From contig JAYTQG010000207.1 of the NCBI GenBank assembly GCA_043746815.1, positions 1-7,511 of the forward strand: a DNA stretch of 7,511 nucleotides, written 5' to 3'. Both the position numbers and the translations under genes were made by a program. The stretch comes from JAYTQG01 sp043746815 (GTDB lineage Bacteria > Actinomycetota > Thermoleophilia > Miltoncostaeales > Miltoncostaeaceae). Positions 1-5,977 of the stretch are shown piece by piece (position 1 is the stretch's first letter; each line of letters opens with the position of its first letter). The notes under the pieces were generated by a model. That model saw only the letters and a program-made list of their open reading frames with translations, was not told where the DNA came from and made no database searches.

Positions 1-297
1 GGCGACGTTCTCAAGCACGCTGAGCGGCGGGAGCAGGCTGGGGCCTTGGAAGACCATCGCGAGTGGGCCGGGGCGCAGCGCGTCGCGGCTGCCGATGCCC
101 GGCCACGACACCTGGCCGTCCGTCGGATCGTCAAGGCCAGCCATCAGATGGAGGAGTGTGCTCTTGCCGGATCCTGATGGACCGGTCATCGCGATTCGGG
201 CGGCGGAGGGGATCTCGCAGGTGGTGGCCTGGAGGGCCACGGTTGCGGCGTGCCCGGAGCCATAGGTGCGCGAAACGCCGGTGCAGGTCACGAGCAT
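1..297 (-). CDS. ABC transporter ATP-binding protein, LolD/MacB type (partial, C-terminus outside window)
   Basis: The gene runs off the left edge, so only its first 99 codons are visible. They encode the start of an ABC ATPase: Walker A GPSGSGKST at residues 39-47, then MAGLDDPTDG, and a Q-loop MVFQGPSLLPPLSV with Q at residue 84. Order and spacing match the LolD/MacB/FtsE exporter ATPases. The signature motif, Walker B and H-loop lie beyond the edge. The ATG at 297-295 follows the stop codon of the upstream ATPase by two bases. An in-frame GTG at 303-301 would instead give a GTGA overlap and two more residues (alternative start). Either way the two ATPases are translationally coupled. By family, it would power a membrane subunit of the FtsX/MacB kind, probably encoded further along the minus strand. 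The substrate cannot be told. Confidence 0.9.
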   Translation of the reverse strand, partial: MLVTCTGVSRTYGSGHAATVALQATTCEIPSAARIAMTGPSGSGKSTLLHLMAGLDDPTDGQVSWPGIGSRDALRPGPLAMVFQGPSLLPPLSVLENVA

Positions 298-299
298 GC

Positions 300-962
300 T
301 CACGCGACCACCGTCCCATCGGCCAGGCGGACGATGCGGTCGGCCGAGTCGGCGACATCTGCGTTGTGGGTAACGACGACCACCGCGCCTCCCGCCGTGG
401 CGCGTGCCCGCAGCAGGTCCATCAGTTGAAGCGCCGTGTCGTGGTCAACCTCACCGGTCGGCTCGTCGGCGAGGAGTACCGGCGGGTCGTTGGCCAGCGC
501 CACAGCCAGCCCGGCCCTTGCGTTCTCTCCGCCTGAGAGCTGGGAGGGATACCACCGGGCCCGGGCACTGAGCCCGACACTGTCGATGATCTTCGCGGCA
601 CGTGCCGCGTCGGCGCGTCCGGCGAGTTGCTGTGCCAGGCGCACGTTGCCGCTGACGCTCATGTGCGGGACGAGGTTTGCGGACTGAAACAGCATTCCGA
701 TCGAGCGTGCGCGCAGACGGGCGCGCTCCTGCTCGGGTCGGCGGGAGAGACGCTCCGCGTCGATATGGACCACCCCGCCGTCGGGCTCGTCGAGGCCCGC
801 CAGACAGGCCAGCAGGGTCGATTTTCCCGATCCTGATGGGCCGGTAACGGCGACGACTTCCCCCGCCTCCACGGTGAGCGACACACCGCGGAGCGCCAGG
901 GTCTCGTCGTCACCGGCGTGGTAGAAGCGAAAGAGATTGCTTGCCGTGAGCGGCGCGCTCAT
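300..962 (-). CDS. ABC transporter ATP-binding protein, LolD/MacB type
   Basis: A complete 220-residue ABC ATPase, the usual length for LolD/MacB-type exporter subunits. Visible motifs are Walker A GPSGSGKST (41-49), Q-loop LFQSANLVPHMSV (Q93), signature LSGGE (142-146), Walker B VLLADEPTG (162-170) and H-loop VVTHNAD (H199). All catalytic residues are present, so it should hydrolyse ATP. Two small oddities: the signature continues NARAGLA rather than the common QQRVAIA, and the D-loop reads EVD where NLD or ALD is usual. The start chosen is the ATG at 962-960, which overlaps the stop of the secreted-protein gene as ATGA. A longer reading from 998 would overlap that gene more and lacks support. 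It is followed immediately by a second ATPase gene with a very similar Walker A region. The pair probably serves one or two related exporters; heterodimer formation is an inference. Confidence 0.95.
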   Translation of the reverse strand: MSAPLTASNLFRFYHAGDDETLALRGVSLTVEAGEVVAVTGPSGSGKSTLLACLAGLDEPDGGVVHIDAERLSRRPEQERARLRARSIGMLFQSANLVPHMSVSGNVRLAQQLAGRADAARAAKIIDSVGLSARARWYPSQLSGGENARAGLAVALANDPPVLLADEPTGEVDHDTALQLMDLLRARATAGGAVVVVTHNADVADSADRIVRLADGTVVA

Positions 963-1501
963 CGTTTCCACGCAAATGAGGTCGTGACGACCTTCCACGG
1001 GTCGACGTTGTCGGAACCCTTCGGTGCCTGGAGCGTCAACACCGCCAGGCGGCCAGCCTTCCAGAACTCGTAGCGCTCGACGTCGTTCAGGACGCGCTTA
1101 CCGGTGACAGCGAGGGGTGCGCTCAGGGCGCGGTAGGTGATGAGGATCGCCGTCCCGGCGGGTCGTGTCTGTTTGGTGACGGTTCCGCGTTGGAAACCCG
1201 CGCGTTTGGCAAGGGTGGGGAGCTCGGTCTTCGTGACCGAGGCGGTCGTTGGGGGCTTGGCGGACGGACGGGTTTCGATGCTGATGGTGTTGTATTTGTC
1301 GGAGAACGTGGTCCTGGCGGCGGCGCCGGTGCGGCTCCATCCGTCGGGCACCTTGAGGGAGTAGCCCGCGCCGCTTTGGACGACGAAGGCCTGGTTGTCG
1401 GGGATGTCGCTGATGGGGGACACCTCGGCGAGCGAGATGGCCGGAAGACAGAGCAGCGAGGTCGCGGCAAGCGCGAGTGAGGTACGTCGAGATGTGGTCA
1501 T
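959..1501 (-). CDS. Secreted PsbP-like protein, ABC-operon leader gene
   Basis: A 180-residue exported protein. The N-terminus has TSRR, then a hydrophobic stretch (about 8-22) and a plausible signal peptidase I site after SLA (residue 25). There is no proper lipobox; the Cys at 18 lies inside the hydrophobic core. The mature part looks like a single small alpha/beta domain: GYSLKVPDGW (47-55), then TTFSDKYNTISIE, and a C-terminal FWKAGRLAVLTLQAP with NVDPWKVVTTSFAW. This pattern (a Tyr/Trp-containing 'VPxGW' opening and a closing 'DPW..V..SF.W') is like the PsbP/Mog1-fold exported proteins common in actinobacteria. That assignment is by recollection of the pattern, not by search. The start at 1501 was chosen because it places the signal peptide at the N-terminus; a longer reading to 1729 would run into the divergent regulator gene. 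Its stop overlaps the next gene's start (ATGA), so it is translationally coupled to the ABC ATPase and may be an accessory or substrate-binding partner of that transporter. Confidence 0.8.
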   Translation of the reverse strand: MTTSRRTSLALAATSLLCLPAISLAEVSPISDIPDNQAFVVQSGAGYSLKVPDGWSRTGAAARTTFSDKYNTISIETRPSAKPPTTASVTKTELPTLAKRAGFQRGTVTKQTRPAGTAILITYRALSAPLAVTGKRVLNDVERYEFWKAGRLAVLTLQAPKGSDNVDPWKVVTTSFAWKR

Positions 1502-1591
1502 GCTCGCAAGATAGGCCGACCCACCTGGACGAATCCTGAACGCCCGTATTCCCATGAACACCGTCGCTTTGCCGTGGTTCATACTGGTTCG
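1502..1591. promoter_or_regulatory. Divergent intergenic region with TGAAC/GTTC repeats
   Basis: This gap must hold promoters for the minus-strand secreted-protein/ABC operon and the plus-strand two-component genes. It contains TGAACGCC at 1537-1544 and TGAACACC at 1555-1562 (7 of 8 bases identical, 18 bp apart). On the other side are GGTTC at 1576-1580 and again at 1586-1590. ATGAAC (1554-1559) and GTTCAT (1577-1582) form a 6-bp inverted pair. OmpR-family regulators bind short repeats near their own promoters, so this is a candidate operator; that role is inferred. I could not identify a convincing -35/-10 pair in either direction. Confidence 0.45.
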
Positions 1592-2260
1592 GTGGCCGTC
1601 GGCGACATCACGATTCTGGAAGACGACCCGGACCTCAGGTCGGTTCTCCGGGATTGTCTTCGTGAGGAGGGGTTCTCCGTGACCGCCCTCGCAACGGCGC
1701 GGCAGTTCCTTACGCATGCGGGCGAGCATCGGTCCGACGCGCTCGTCGTCGACATCGGCCTCCCCGACGCGGATGGTCGCGACGTCTGCCAGGCCCTGCG
1801 GGCTCGCGGTGATGACACGCCGGTGCTCTTCCTGACGGCGAAAGATGCCCTTGTCGATCGCCTCGCCGGCTTTCGTGCGGGCGGTGACGACTACCTCACG
1901 AAGCCCTTCTCATTCGATGAACTGATTGCCCGGTTGGAAGTGCTTGTTCGACGGAAGGGAACTGGATCCACGACCGGGCACGGCGCACTTCAACTGGATC
2001 CGGTCGCCCATACCGCGAGCGTTGCGGATGTCACGCTGACGTTGACACCGACGGAGTTTCGGATTCTCGCGACGCTCTGCACAAACGGCCTGGCCGTGAC
2101 CCGCCGCCGGGAGATCGTCCGTGCCGCATGGCCGCAAGGAGCGGTGGTTCACGACAACACGCTGGACACCTACATTCGGCGTCTCAGACGCAAGCTGGAG
2201 GGTGTCGATGGGGCACCTGAGATCGCGACGGTCCACGGGGTGGGGTACCGCATCCAATGA
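1592..2260 (+). CDS. Two-component response regulator, OmpR/PhoB family
   Basis: A receiver domain joined to a winged-helix DNA-binding domain. Numbering from the GTG at 1574, the receiver has the acidic pair D17/D18 (ILEDDPD), phospho-acceptor D60 (LVVDIGLPDADG), T88 (LFLTAKD) and K110 (YLTKPF). The OmpR-type winged helix spans about 137-228, with LTPTEFRIL, the recognition-helix region NTLDTYIRRLRRKL and the closing HGVGYRI. All residues needed for phosphorylation are present. Two GTG starts are possible, 1574 and 1592 (six codons apart). I chose 1592 because it leaves the usual short N-terminus before the first strand, but neither has a clear ribosome binding site. The stop overlaps the kinase start as ATGA, so the two are made together. 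The nearest likely target is the divergent secreted-protein/ABC operon, plus its own promoter. No recognised named orthologue. Confidence 0.95.
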   Translation: MAVGDITILEDDPDLRSVLRDCLREEGFSVTALATARQFLTHAGEHRSDALVVDIGLPDADGRDVCQALRARGDDTPVLFLTAKDALVDRLAGFRAGGDDYLTKPFSFDELIARLEVLVRRKGTGSTTGHGALQLDPVAHTASVADVTLTLTPTEFRILATLCTNGLAVTRRREIVRAAWPQGAVVHDNTLDTYIRRLRRKLEGVDGAPEIATVHGVGYRIQ

Positions 2261-3639
2261 TACGTCTCCTCCCTCAGGGGCTGCGCACCCGACTGCTCCT
2301 CGCCGTGGTCAGTGCCCTTACGGCGGCGCTCGCAATCGGGGTCGTCGCCTTCAACCTCATTCTCGGGGGTCGTCTGTCATCGGATGCCAGCGACCGTGCG
2401 AGGGACCTGGTTGCCGCTCGGGTTGCGACGGTGGGGGTGACGGGCGGGCATCTTGATCTTCGTGAGGCACCCGATGGGAACGCCATTGACACGCAAGTTT
2501 GGGTGTTCGAAGGCACCAAGGTCGTTGAGGCGCCTGAAGCGGCGCCACCCTCGTTGACCGCGGCCGTTCGGACGCTCACCAGCGGGCCGCAGCGGGTTGA
2601 AGACGCTCCCCAGAATGTCCGCCTCGCCTCCGCGCTGGTTGTCGCCGACGGCCAGCGGGTCGGCACCGTCGTCGCCGCGGTCTCGCTTCAGCCATACGAC
2701 CGAACACGCCGCGCGGCACTGATTGGCTCGATCGCGCTTGCACTCGCGCTCCTTGCGGCGGCGGCGCTGGCCTCGGCCTTGGCGCTTCGCGCGGCCCTTC
2801 GGCCCGTTGCGCGGATGACACGCGACGCCGACGCCTGGAGCGAGCGTGACCTGGATCGCCGCTTCAACCTTGGCGGGCCGAAGGACGAACTCACCCAGCT
2901 TGCGGCCACACTCGATCGCCTCCTGGACCGGCTCGCGACGAGCCTGCAGCGTGAGCGCCGCTTCACCGCGGAGATCTCACATGAGCTGAGGACGCCGCTG
3001 GCCAAGATCGTCGCCGAAGGCGACTTCACACTGCGACGCGACCGTGATGCTGAACGCTACCGCGAGGTCGTCGGTCGCCTCACCCAGTACGCCCGCGATC
3101 TTGATCGCATTCTTGACTCGCTGCTTGCGGGGGCGCGTCACGACGCTGCCGCTGGACCGGGCGACTGCGACGCCATTGACGCCGCGCGCCGTGCATTTGC
3201 CGCGTGCGCGAGCGTCGCGACGGCCCGTGGTGTGGCCTGTTCGGTTGCTGAGGCGGCCGTGGCCGTGCGCGTGGCACTCGACGGAGATCTTGTCGACCGA
3301 ATCCTCCAGCCAGTCGTCGAAAACGCCGTTCGCTATGCCCGGAGCCGCGTGGTCGTCAACTGTTCAGCCAGAGACTCCAGCGCGGTCGTGGACATCGTCG
3401 ATGATGGTCCGGGACTGACTGAGGACGACCAGTCGAAGGTCTTCGAACCGGGCGCGAGGGGGTCGGCGGGCCGCGCCCTTAACTCGGATGGTGCAGGACT
3501 GGGGCTTGCACTCGCCCGACGACTTGCGCTCACCGCGCGCGGCGAAGTCCTCGCCGTCCCATCGTCAAGCGGCGGCCACTTCCGGATCATCCTCCCCTTC
3601 GCCGAGGTTCTCCAGATCGAGAGTCAGTCGAGCGACTAG
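2257..3639 (+). CDS. Sensor histidine kinase with HAMP domain
   Basis: A 460-residue membrane kinase, the partner of the overlapping response regulator. Order: short cytoplasmic N-terminus; transmembrane segment about 12-36; an extracytoplasmic sensor region about 37-152 with no domain I recognise; second transmembrane segment about 153-178; HAMP about 179-232 (LRPVARMTRDADAWSERDL...); dimerisation/phosphotransfer helix with ISHELRTPL (phospho-acceptor H242); and a catalytic ATPase domain with N-box VVENAVRYA (N356), G1 box DIVDDGPGL (D382, D383) and G2 box GAGLGLALA (412-420). Every catalytic element is intact. The architecture is the common EnvZ/PhoR-like class. The signal is unknown; the roughly 115-residue outer loop suggests direct sensing outside the membrane rather than the very short loop of BceS-type kinases. 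Start at ATG 2257 is fixed by the ATGA overlap. Confidence 0.96.
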   Translation: MIRLLPQGLRTRLLLAVVSALTAALAIGVVAFNLILGGRLSSDASDRARDLVAARVATVGVTGGHLDLREAPDGNAIDTQVWVFEGTKVVEAPEAAPPSLTAAVRTLTSGPQRVEDAPQNVRLASALVVADGQRVGTVVAAVSLQPYDRTRRAALIGSIALALALLAAAALASALALRAALRPVARMTRDADAWSERDLDRRFNLGGPKDELTQLAATLDRLLDRLATSLQRERRFTAEISHELRTPLAKIVAEGDFTLRRDRDAERYREVVGRLTQYARDLDRILDSLLAGARHDAAAGPGDCDAIDAARRAFAACASVATARGVACSVAEAAVAVRVALDGDLVDRILQPVVENAVRYARSRVVVNCSARDSSAVVDIVDDGPGLTEDDQSKVFEPGARGSAGRALNSDGAGLGLALARRLALTARGEVLAVPSSSGGHFRIILPFAEVLQIESQSSD

Positions 3640-3688
3640 GAAATTGCCTCCGAGTCTCGTGGCCAGGGCGTCTGCCCGGAGCCAGGTA

Positions 3689-3723
3689 TTCCCGGTGGCC
3701 CGCAGGGGGCGAACCACCGGGAA
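3689..3723. terminator. Bidirectional hairpin between convergent genes
   Basis: TTCCCGGTGG at 3689-3698 and CCACCGGGAA at 3714-3723 are perfect 10-bp inverted arms around a 15-base loop. The hairpin sits 49 bp after the kinase stop on the plus strand and 10 bp after the stop of the HxH protein gene on the minus strand. This is where a shared terminator for two convergent transcripts is expected. No T-tract follows in either direction, as is common in GC-rich actinobacteria, so the terminator role is inferred from position and symmetry. Confidence 0.6.
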
Positions 3724-3733
3724 GCGATGGGTG

Positions 3734-4183
3734 CTACTTGACGGTGAAGGTGCTCGTTGCCTTCGCGCCCACGTTCGAGTGGTCGTTGTTGGCCAGGTAG
3801 ACCACAAGGGTGTGCTTGCCCTTGGGAAGACCGGTGTACGTGACACTGGTCGTCACGGACGGCGAGTACTTGCCGTTGGTGCCAAGCTTCTTGGCGAGGG
3901 CACCGTTTGCGCCGGAGTACTTCGGCTGGTCGAACTTGCCACCGTCCAGTGAGAAGTGCAGGTGGCCCATTCCGGCGGCGGGTGCCTTGCCGACGGTCGC
4001 AGCGTTGATTTTGAACGCGGAAAGGCTGACGGTCACCTTCACCGGTCCGCTCACCGTTGCGCCCTTGGCGGGCGAGACGACTGCAATTCCGGGGGACTTG
4101 GCAAGTGCAGCGGTGCTTGAAATGGCCAGGGCTGACCCGGCGAGGCAGATGGTCAGGATGCGGCTGGTGCGGCGATTTGTCAC
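3734..4183 (-). CDS. Small secreted beta-rich protein with HxH motif
   Basis: A 149-residue exported protein of unknown function. It has a typical signal peptide (NRRTSRIL, then a hydrophobic stretch, likely cut after ALA at residue 28). The mature domain begins IAVVSPAKGATVSGPVKVTVSLSAF, an Ig-like/fibronectin-like beta-strand opening. It then has GMGHLHFSLDGGKFD (71-85) and TGLPKGKHTLVVYLANNDHS (117-136). The same 'GHxHxxLDG ... LPxGKHTLxVxLAxxDH' layout is seen in DUF4399-like exported proteins, though I cannot confirm membership without a search. H74, H76, H124 and H135, with M72, could form a metal site; this is inference. The GTG start at 4183 is well supported by GGAGGA at 4194-4189, five bases upstream. 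It lies downstream of the cupredoxin gene on the same strand, separated by 120 bp with a hairpin, so it may be co-transcribed or have its own promoter. Confidence 0.85.
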   Translation of the reverse strand: MTNRRTSRILTICLAGSALAISSTAALAKSPGIAVVSPAKGATVSGPVKVTVSLSAFKINAATVGKAPAAGMGHLHFSLDGGKFDQPKYSGANGALAKKLGTNGKYSPSVTTSVTYTGLPKGKHTLVVYLANNDHSNVGAKATSTFTVK

Positions 4184-4214
4184 AGGAATCCTCCGGGTGA
4201 ATCGATCATTGGGG

Positions 4215-4237
4215 CCGCCCCGATTGTGTCGGGGCGG
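4215..4237 (-). terminator. GC-rich hairpin between cupredoxin and HxH protein genes
   Basis: CCGCCCCGA at 4215-4223 and TCGGGGCGG at 4229-4237 form a perfect 9-bp stem with a 5-base loop (TTGTG on the plus strand). It lies 66 bp past the cupredoxin stop and 31 bp before the next minus-strand start. Very strong pairing suggests a terminator or attenuator that lowers read-through into the downstream gene. There is no U-tract on the minus strand, so an mRNA-stabilising or processing stem is also possible. Confidence 0.5.
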
Positions 4238-4303
4238 GTCAGGCTGCCCGTATCTACGACTCAGCGTCCTGCTTGGATCACTACCTCGGGAAGACGTCGC
4301 CGC

Positions 4304-4678
4304 TCATCTGGCCACCACCTTGACCTGGCCGCGCATCAGGGTTGGGTGGAACGTGCAGATGTAGCGGACGAGGCCAGGCTTCTTGAATACGACCGTCTGC
4401 GTGTCACCGGTGTCGAGTTGGCGAGGCTTGATCAGCGTCGACAGGATCGTCCCCTTGGCGTCGGTATTGGCGACCGTGTGCGGGGCCTTCCCGACGTTCT
4501 TGAAGATCAGCCGCTGACCAACCCGCACGGTCGTCAGCTTCGGGAGATAGAAGAAATCGCCGGTGCGCACGACGACGGGCGCCGTCTTCGGCGGTGAGAT
4601 TGCCGACTGAGCGGTCGCGCCGCCAAGGACGGCGAGCGCGCAAGCCGCTGTCAGCAGGTGGTGTAGACGCTGTGTCAT
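4304..4678 (-). CDS. Secreted plastocyanin-like cupredoxin (type 1 copper protein)
   Basis: A 124-residue exported protein. The N-terminus has a signal peptide (MTQRLHH, hydrophobic 8-19, likely cut near ATAQSA). The mature part, about 95-100 residues, is one cupredoxin domain. Strands include VVVRTGDFFYLPKLTTVRVGQRLIFKN-like sequence typical of the family, then APHTVA with ligand H67. The C-terminal copper loop is YICTFHPTLM with C108, H111 and M115. All four type 1 copper ligands (His, Cys, His, Met) are present, so it should bind copper and transfer electrons outside the membrane. The Cys-x2-His-x3-Met spacing lies between amicyanin (x2) and plastocyanin (x4). The start at ATG 4678 has GGAG six bases upstream; a reading from 4714 would push the signal peptide inward and overlap the transporter gene. 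It follows the TauE-like gene by 25 bp and is very probably in its operon. The electron partner is unknown. Confidence 0.92.
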   Translation of the reverse strand: MTQRLHHLLTAACALAVLGGATAQSAISPPKTAPVVVRTGDFFYLPKLTTVRVGQRLIFKNVGKAPHTVANTDAKGTILSTLIKPRQLDTGDTQTVVFKKPGLVRYICTFHPTLMRGQVKVVAR

Positions 4679-4703
4679 GGAGTGCTCCGGTGAGGTTTGA
4701 GTG

Positions 4704-5435
4704 CTAGAACGCACGCAGTGCTTCGAAGATCAGCTTGACCGAGATCACCGCGAGCGCCACTTCGACCACCCGAAAGAATGTCTCCTCGGGGATCACACGA
4801 ACGAGACGGGCGCCAAGCCACGTGGTGACGATGGCGACGGGAGCAACCCACGCAGCGACCGCAAGATTGGTCGACGAGAACTGTCCAAGCGCGTAGTAGG
4901 GGCCAACCTTGGCGAGGTTGACGACGGCAAACAGGATGGCGCCGGTGCCGACGAAGGTCAACTTCTCGAGGCGCTGGGGGAGAACGTAGACCTGGAAGGG
5001 TGGACCCCCGGCGTGCGAGACGAAGCTGGTCACGCCGATTGTTGTGCCCCAGAGAAGTCCTCTCGGAATGTCGGCCCTCCGCGCCGGGGAATCGGTTCGG
5101 CGACGGGCAAGCGCGTTCGCACAGTAGGTGAGGCCGATCAGGCCAACGAGCAGCGTGATCGCCGCCTCAGACACGATCGATGCGGTTGCCCAACCGACGC
5201 CGACACCCGCGAGTGCACTTGGGATCAGGATTTGGAGGTTGCGCCGGTCGAAGTGACGGCGGTAGATCACGAGACCGACGACGTCGCTGACAAGCAGGAG
5301 CGGCAGGATGATCGCGGCGGCGGCAACGGGGGAGATCGCCAGGGCGAGAATTGGAACGGCCAGAACGCCAATCGCCGGGAGGCCTCCCTTCGACAGGCCG
5401 ACCGCCGTCGCGGCAAACCCGGCTGCGACATACAA
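4704..5435 (-). CDS. TauE/SafE family membrane transporter
   Basis: A 243-residue very hydrophobic protein with about seven or eight membrane segments, matching the usual length of the family. Characteristic motifs are the N-terminal GLSKGGLPAIG (13-23) and, at the start of the second half, VTSFVSHAGGPPFQVYVLP (135-153), followed by NLAKVGPYYALG. The two halves look like the internal repeat seen in TauE/SafE proteins. Members are proposed exporters or importers of sulfite, sulfoacetate or other organic anions, but the substrate is seldom known, and here nothing in the sequence decides it. The only start in frame that keeps the first membrane segment is a TTG at 5435, 8 bp after the GNAT stop; an in-frame stop blocks a much longer N-terminus. 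No strong ribosome binding site is visible, so translation probably depends on coupling to the GNAT gene. The cupredoxin gene follows by 25 bp. Confidence 0.92.
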   Translation of the reverse strand: MYVAAGFAATAVGLSKGGLPAIGVLAVPILALAISPVAAAAIILPLLLVSDVVGLVIYRRHFDRRNLQILIPSALAGVGVGWATASIVSEAAITLLVGLIGLTYCANALARRRTDSPARRADIPRGLLWGTTIGVTSFVSHAGGPPFQVYVLPQRLEKLTFVGTGAILFAVVNLAKVGPYYALGQFSSTNLAVAAWVAPVAIVTTWLGARLVRVIPEETFFRVVEVALAVISVKLIFEALRAF

Positions 5436-5443
5436 CCCGACGT

Positions 5444-5902
5444 CTATCCGAGCACCTTTTCCATGAAGTGGCTCAGTGGGTCAGGCCGGTACGGCGCGAA
5501 CGCTGGGATCTCCCGGTAGCCCGCCGCGCGGTACAGGCTGATTGCCTCCGGTTGGCGGACTCCCGTCTCAAGGCGAAGTGTCCGAACCCCAAGCACCCGT
5601 GCCTCCTGCTCGATGGCATCGAGGAGTTTTCGCCCGAGGCCGAGGCCCCGAGCAGCCGGGTCAACCCACATTCGTTTGATCTCCGCCGACCCGTCGCCTC
5701 GGTCCAACAGTGCGCCGCAGCCAATGGCGCGTCCATCGCTACGGGCCACGAGGAACGTAACGTCGTACGCAAGGAGTTCCGTCACGGGCAGCGTGTGGTT
5801 ACTCTCGGCGGGGTAGCGCTCGGCGTGGTACGCGTCAGAGGCGGCCAGGAAGAGCAGCACCTCCGGCTGGTCGGGCGTTTCGATTGCGATCGCGAGGTCC
5901 AT
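5444..5902 (-). CDS. GNAT family N-acetyltransferase
   Basis: A 152-residue single-domain acetyltransferase. Acetyl-CoA-binding motif A is clear: IKRMWVDPAARGLGLGRKLL with the RGLGLG pyrophosphate loop at 85-90. Strand 4 before it (GCGALLDRGDGSAEIKRM) and the motif B region (LRLETGVRQPEAISLYRAAGY, 109-129) follow the usual order, and the protein ends in FMEKVL, common in small GNATs. The family transfers an acetyl group from acetyl-CoA to an amine on a small molecule or protein; the acceptor cannot be predicted. The ATG at 5902 gives the normal length; no clear Shine-Dalgarno sequence precedes it. It is the first gene of the minus-strand block, 8 bp upstream of the transporter start, and divergent from pyruvate kinase. 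Its function need not be linked to the copper protein downstream. Confidence 0.93.
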   Translation of the reverse strand: MDLAIAIETPDQPEVLLFLAASDAYHAERYPAESNHTLPVTELLAYDVTFLVARSDGRAIGCGALLDRGDGSAEIKRMWVDPAARGLGLGRKLLDAIEQEARVLGVRTLRLETGVRQPEAISLYRAAGYREIPAFAPYRPDPLSHFMEKVLG

Positions 5903-5977
5903 ATGGCGACATCATGCCGGTGGTTGATTGGTCGCGGTTTCCGGACGGTGCCAGCGGTTCGCGGTGGTGGGCCTGAC
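5903..5977. promoter_or_regulatory. Divergent promoter region, GNAT operon and pyruvate kinase
   Basis: A 75-bp gap between two divergent starts must contain both promoters or their leaders. The pyruvate kinase side has GGTGGTGGG at 5963-5971, six bases before ATG 5978, a workable ribosome binding site. I see no convincing -35/-10 pair and no clear operator symmetry, so the call rests on gene layout. Confidence 0.4.

Noticed and set aside
63..536. A plus-strand open frame opposite the two ABC ATPases
   Set aside because: Arginine/glycine-rich shadow of two genes with clear ATPase motifs on the minus strand.
1502..1729. N-terminal extension of the secreted protein to 1729
   Set aside because: It would cover the divergent promoter region and the start of the response regulator and bury the signal peptide; the ATG at 1501 fits a signal peptide.
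4701..5519. A 272-codon open frame on the plus strand opposite the transporter
   Set aside because: Highly polar, low-complexity translation mirroring a hydrophobic gene; no start signal or family resemblance.
5351..5977. Upstream extension of the pyruvate kinase frame by about 209 codons
   Set aside because: It lies opposite the GNAT and transporter genes, has no resemblance to any N-terminal domain, and pyruvate kinase is full length from 5978 with a ribosome binding site.
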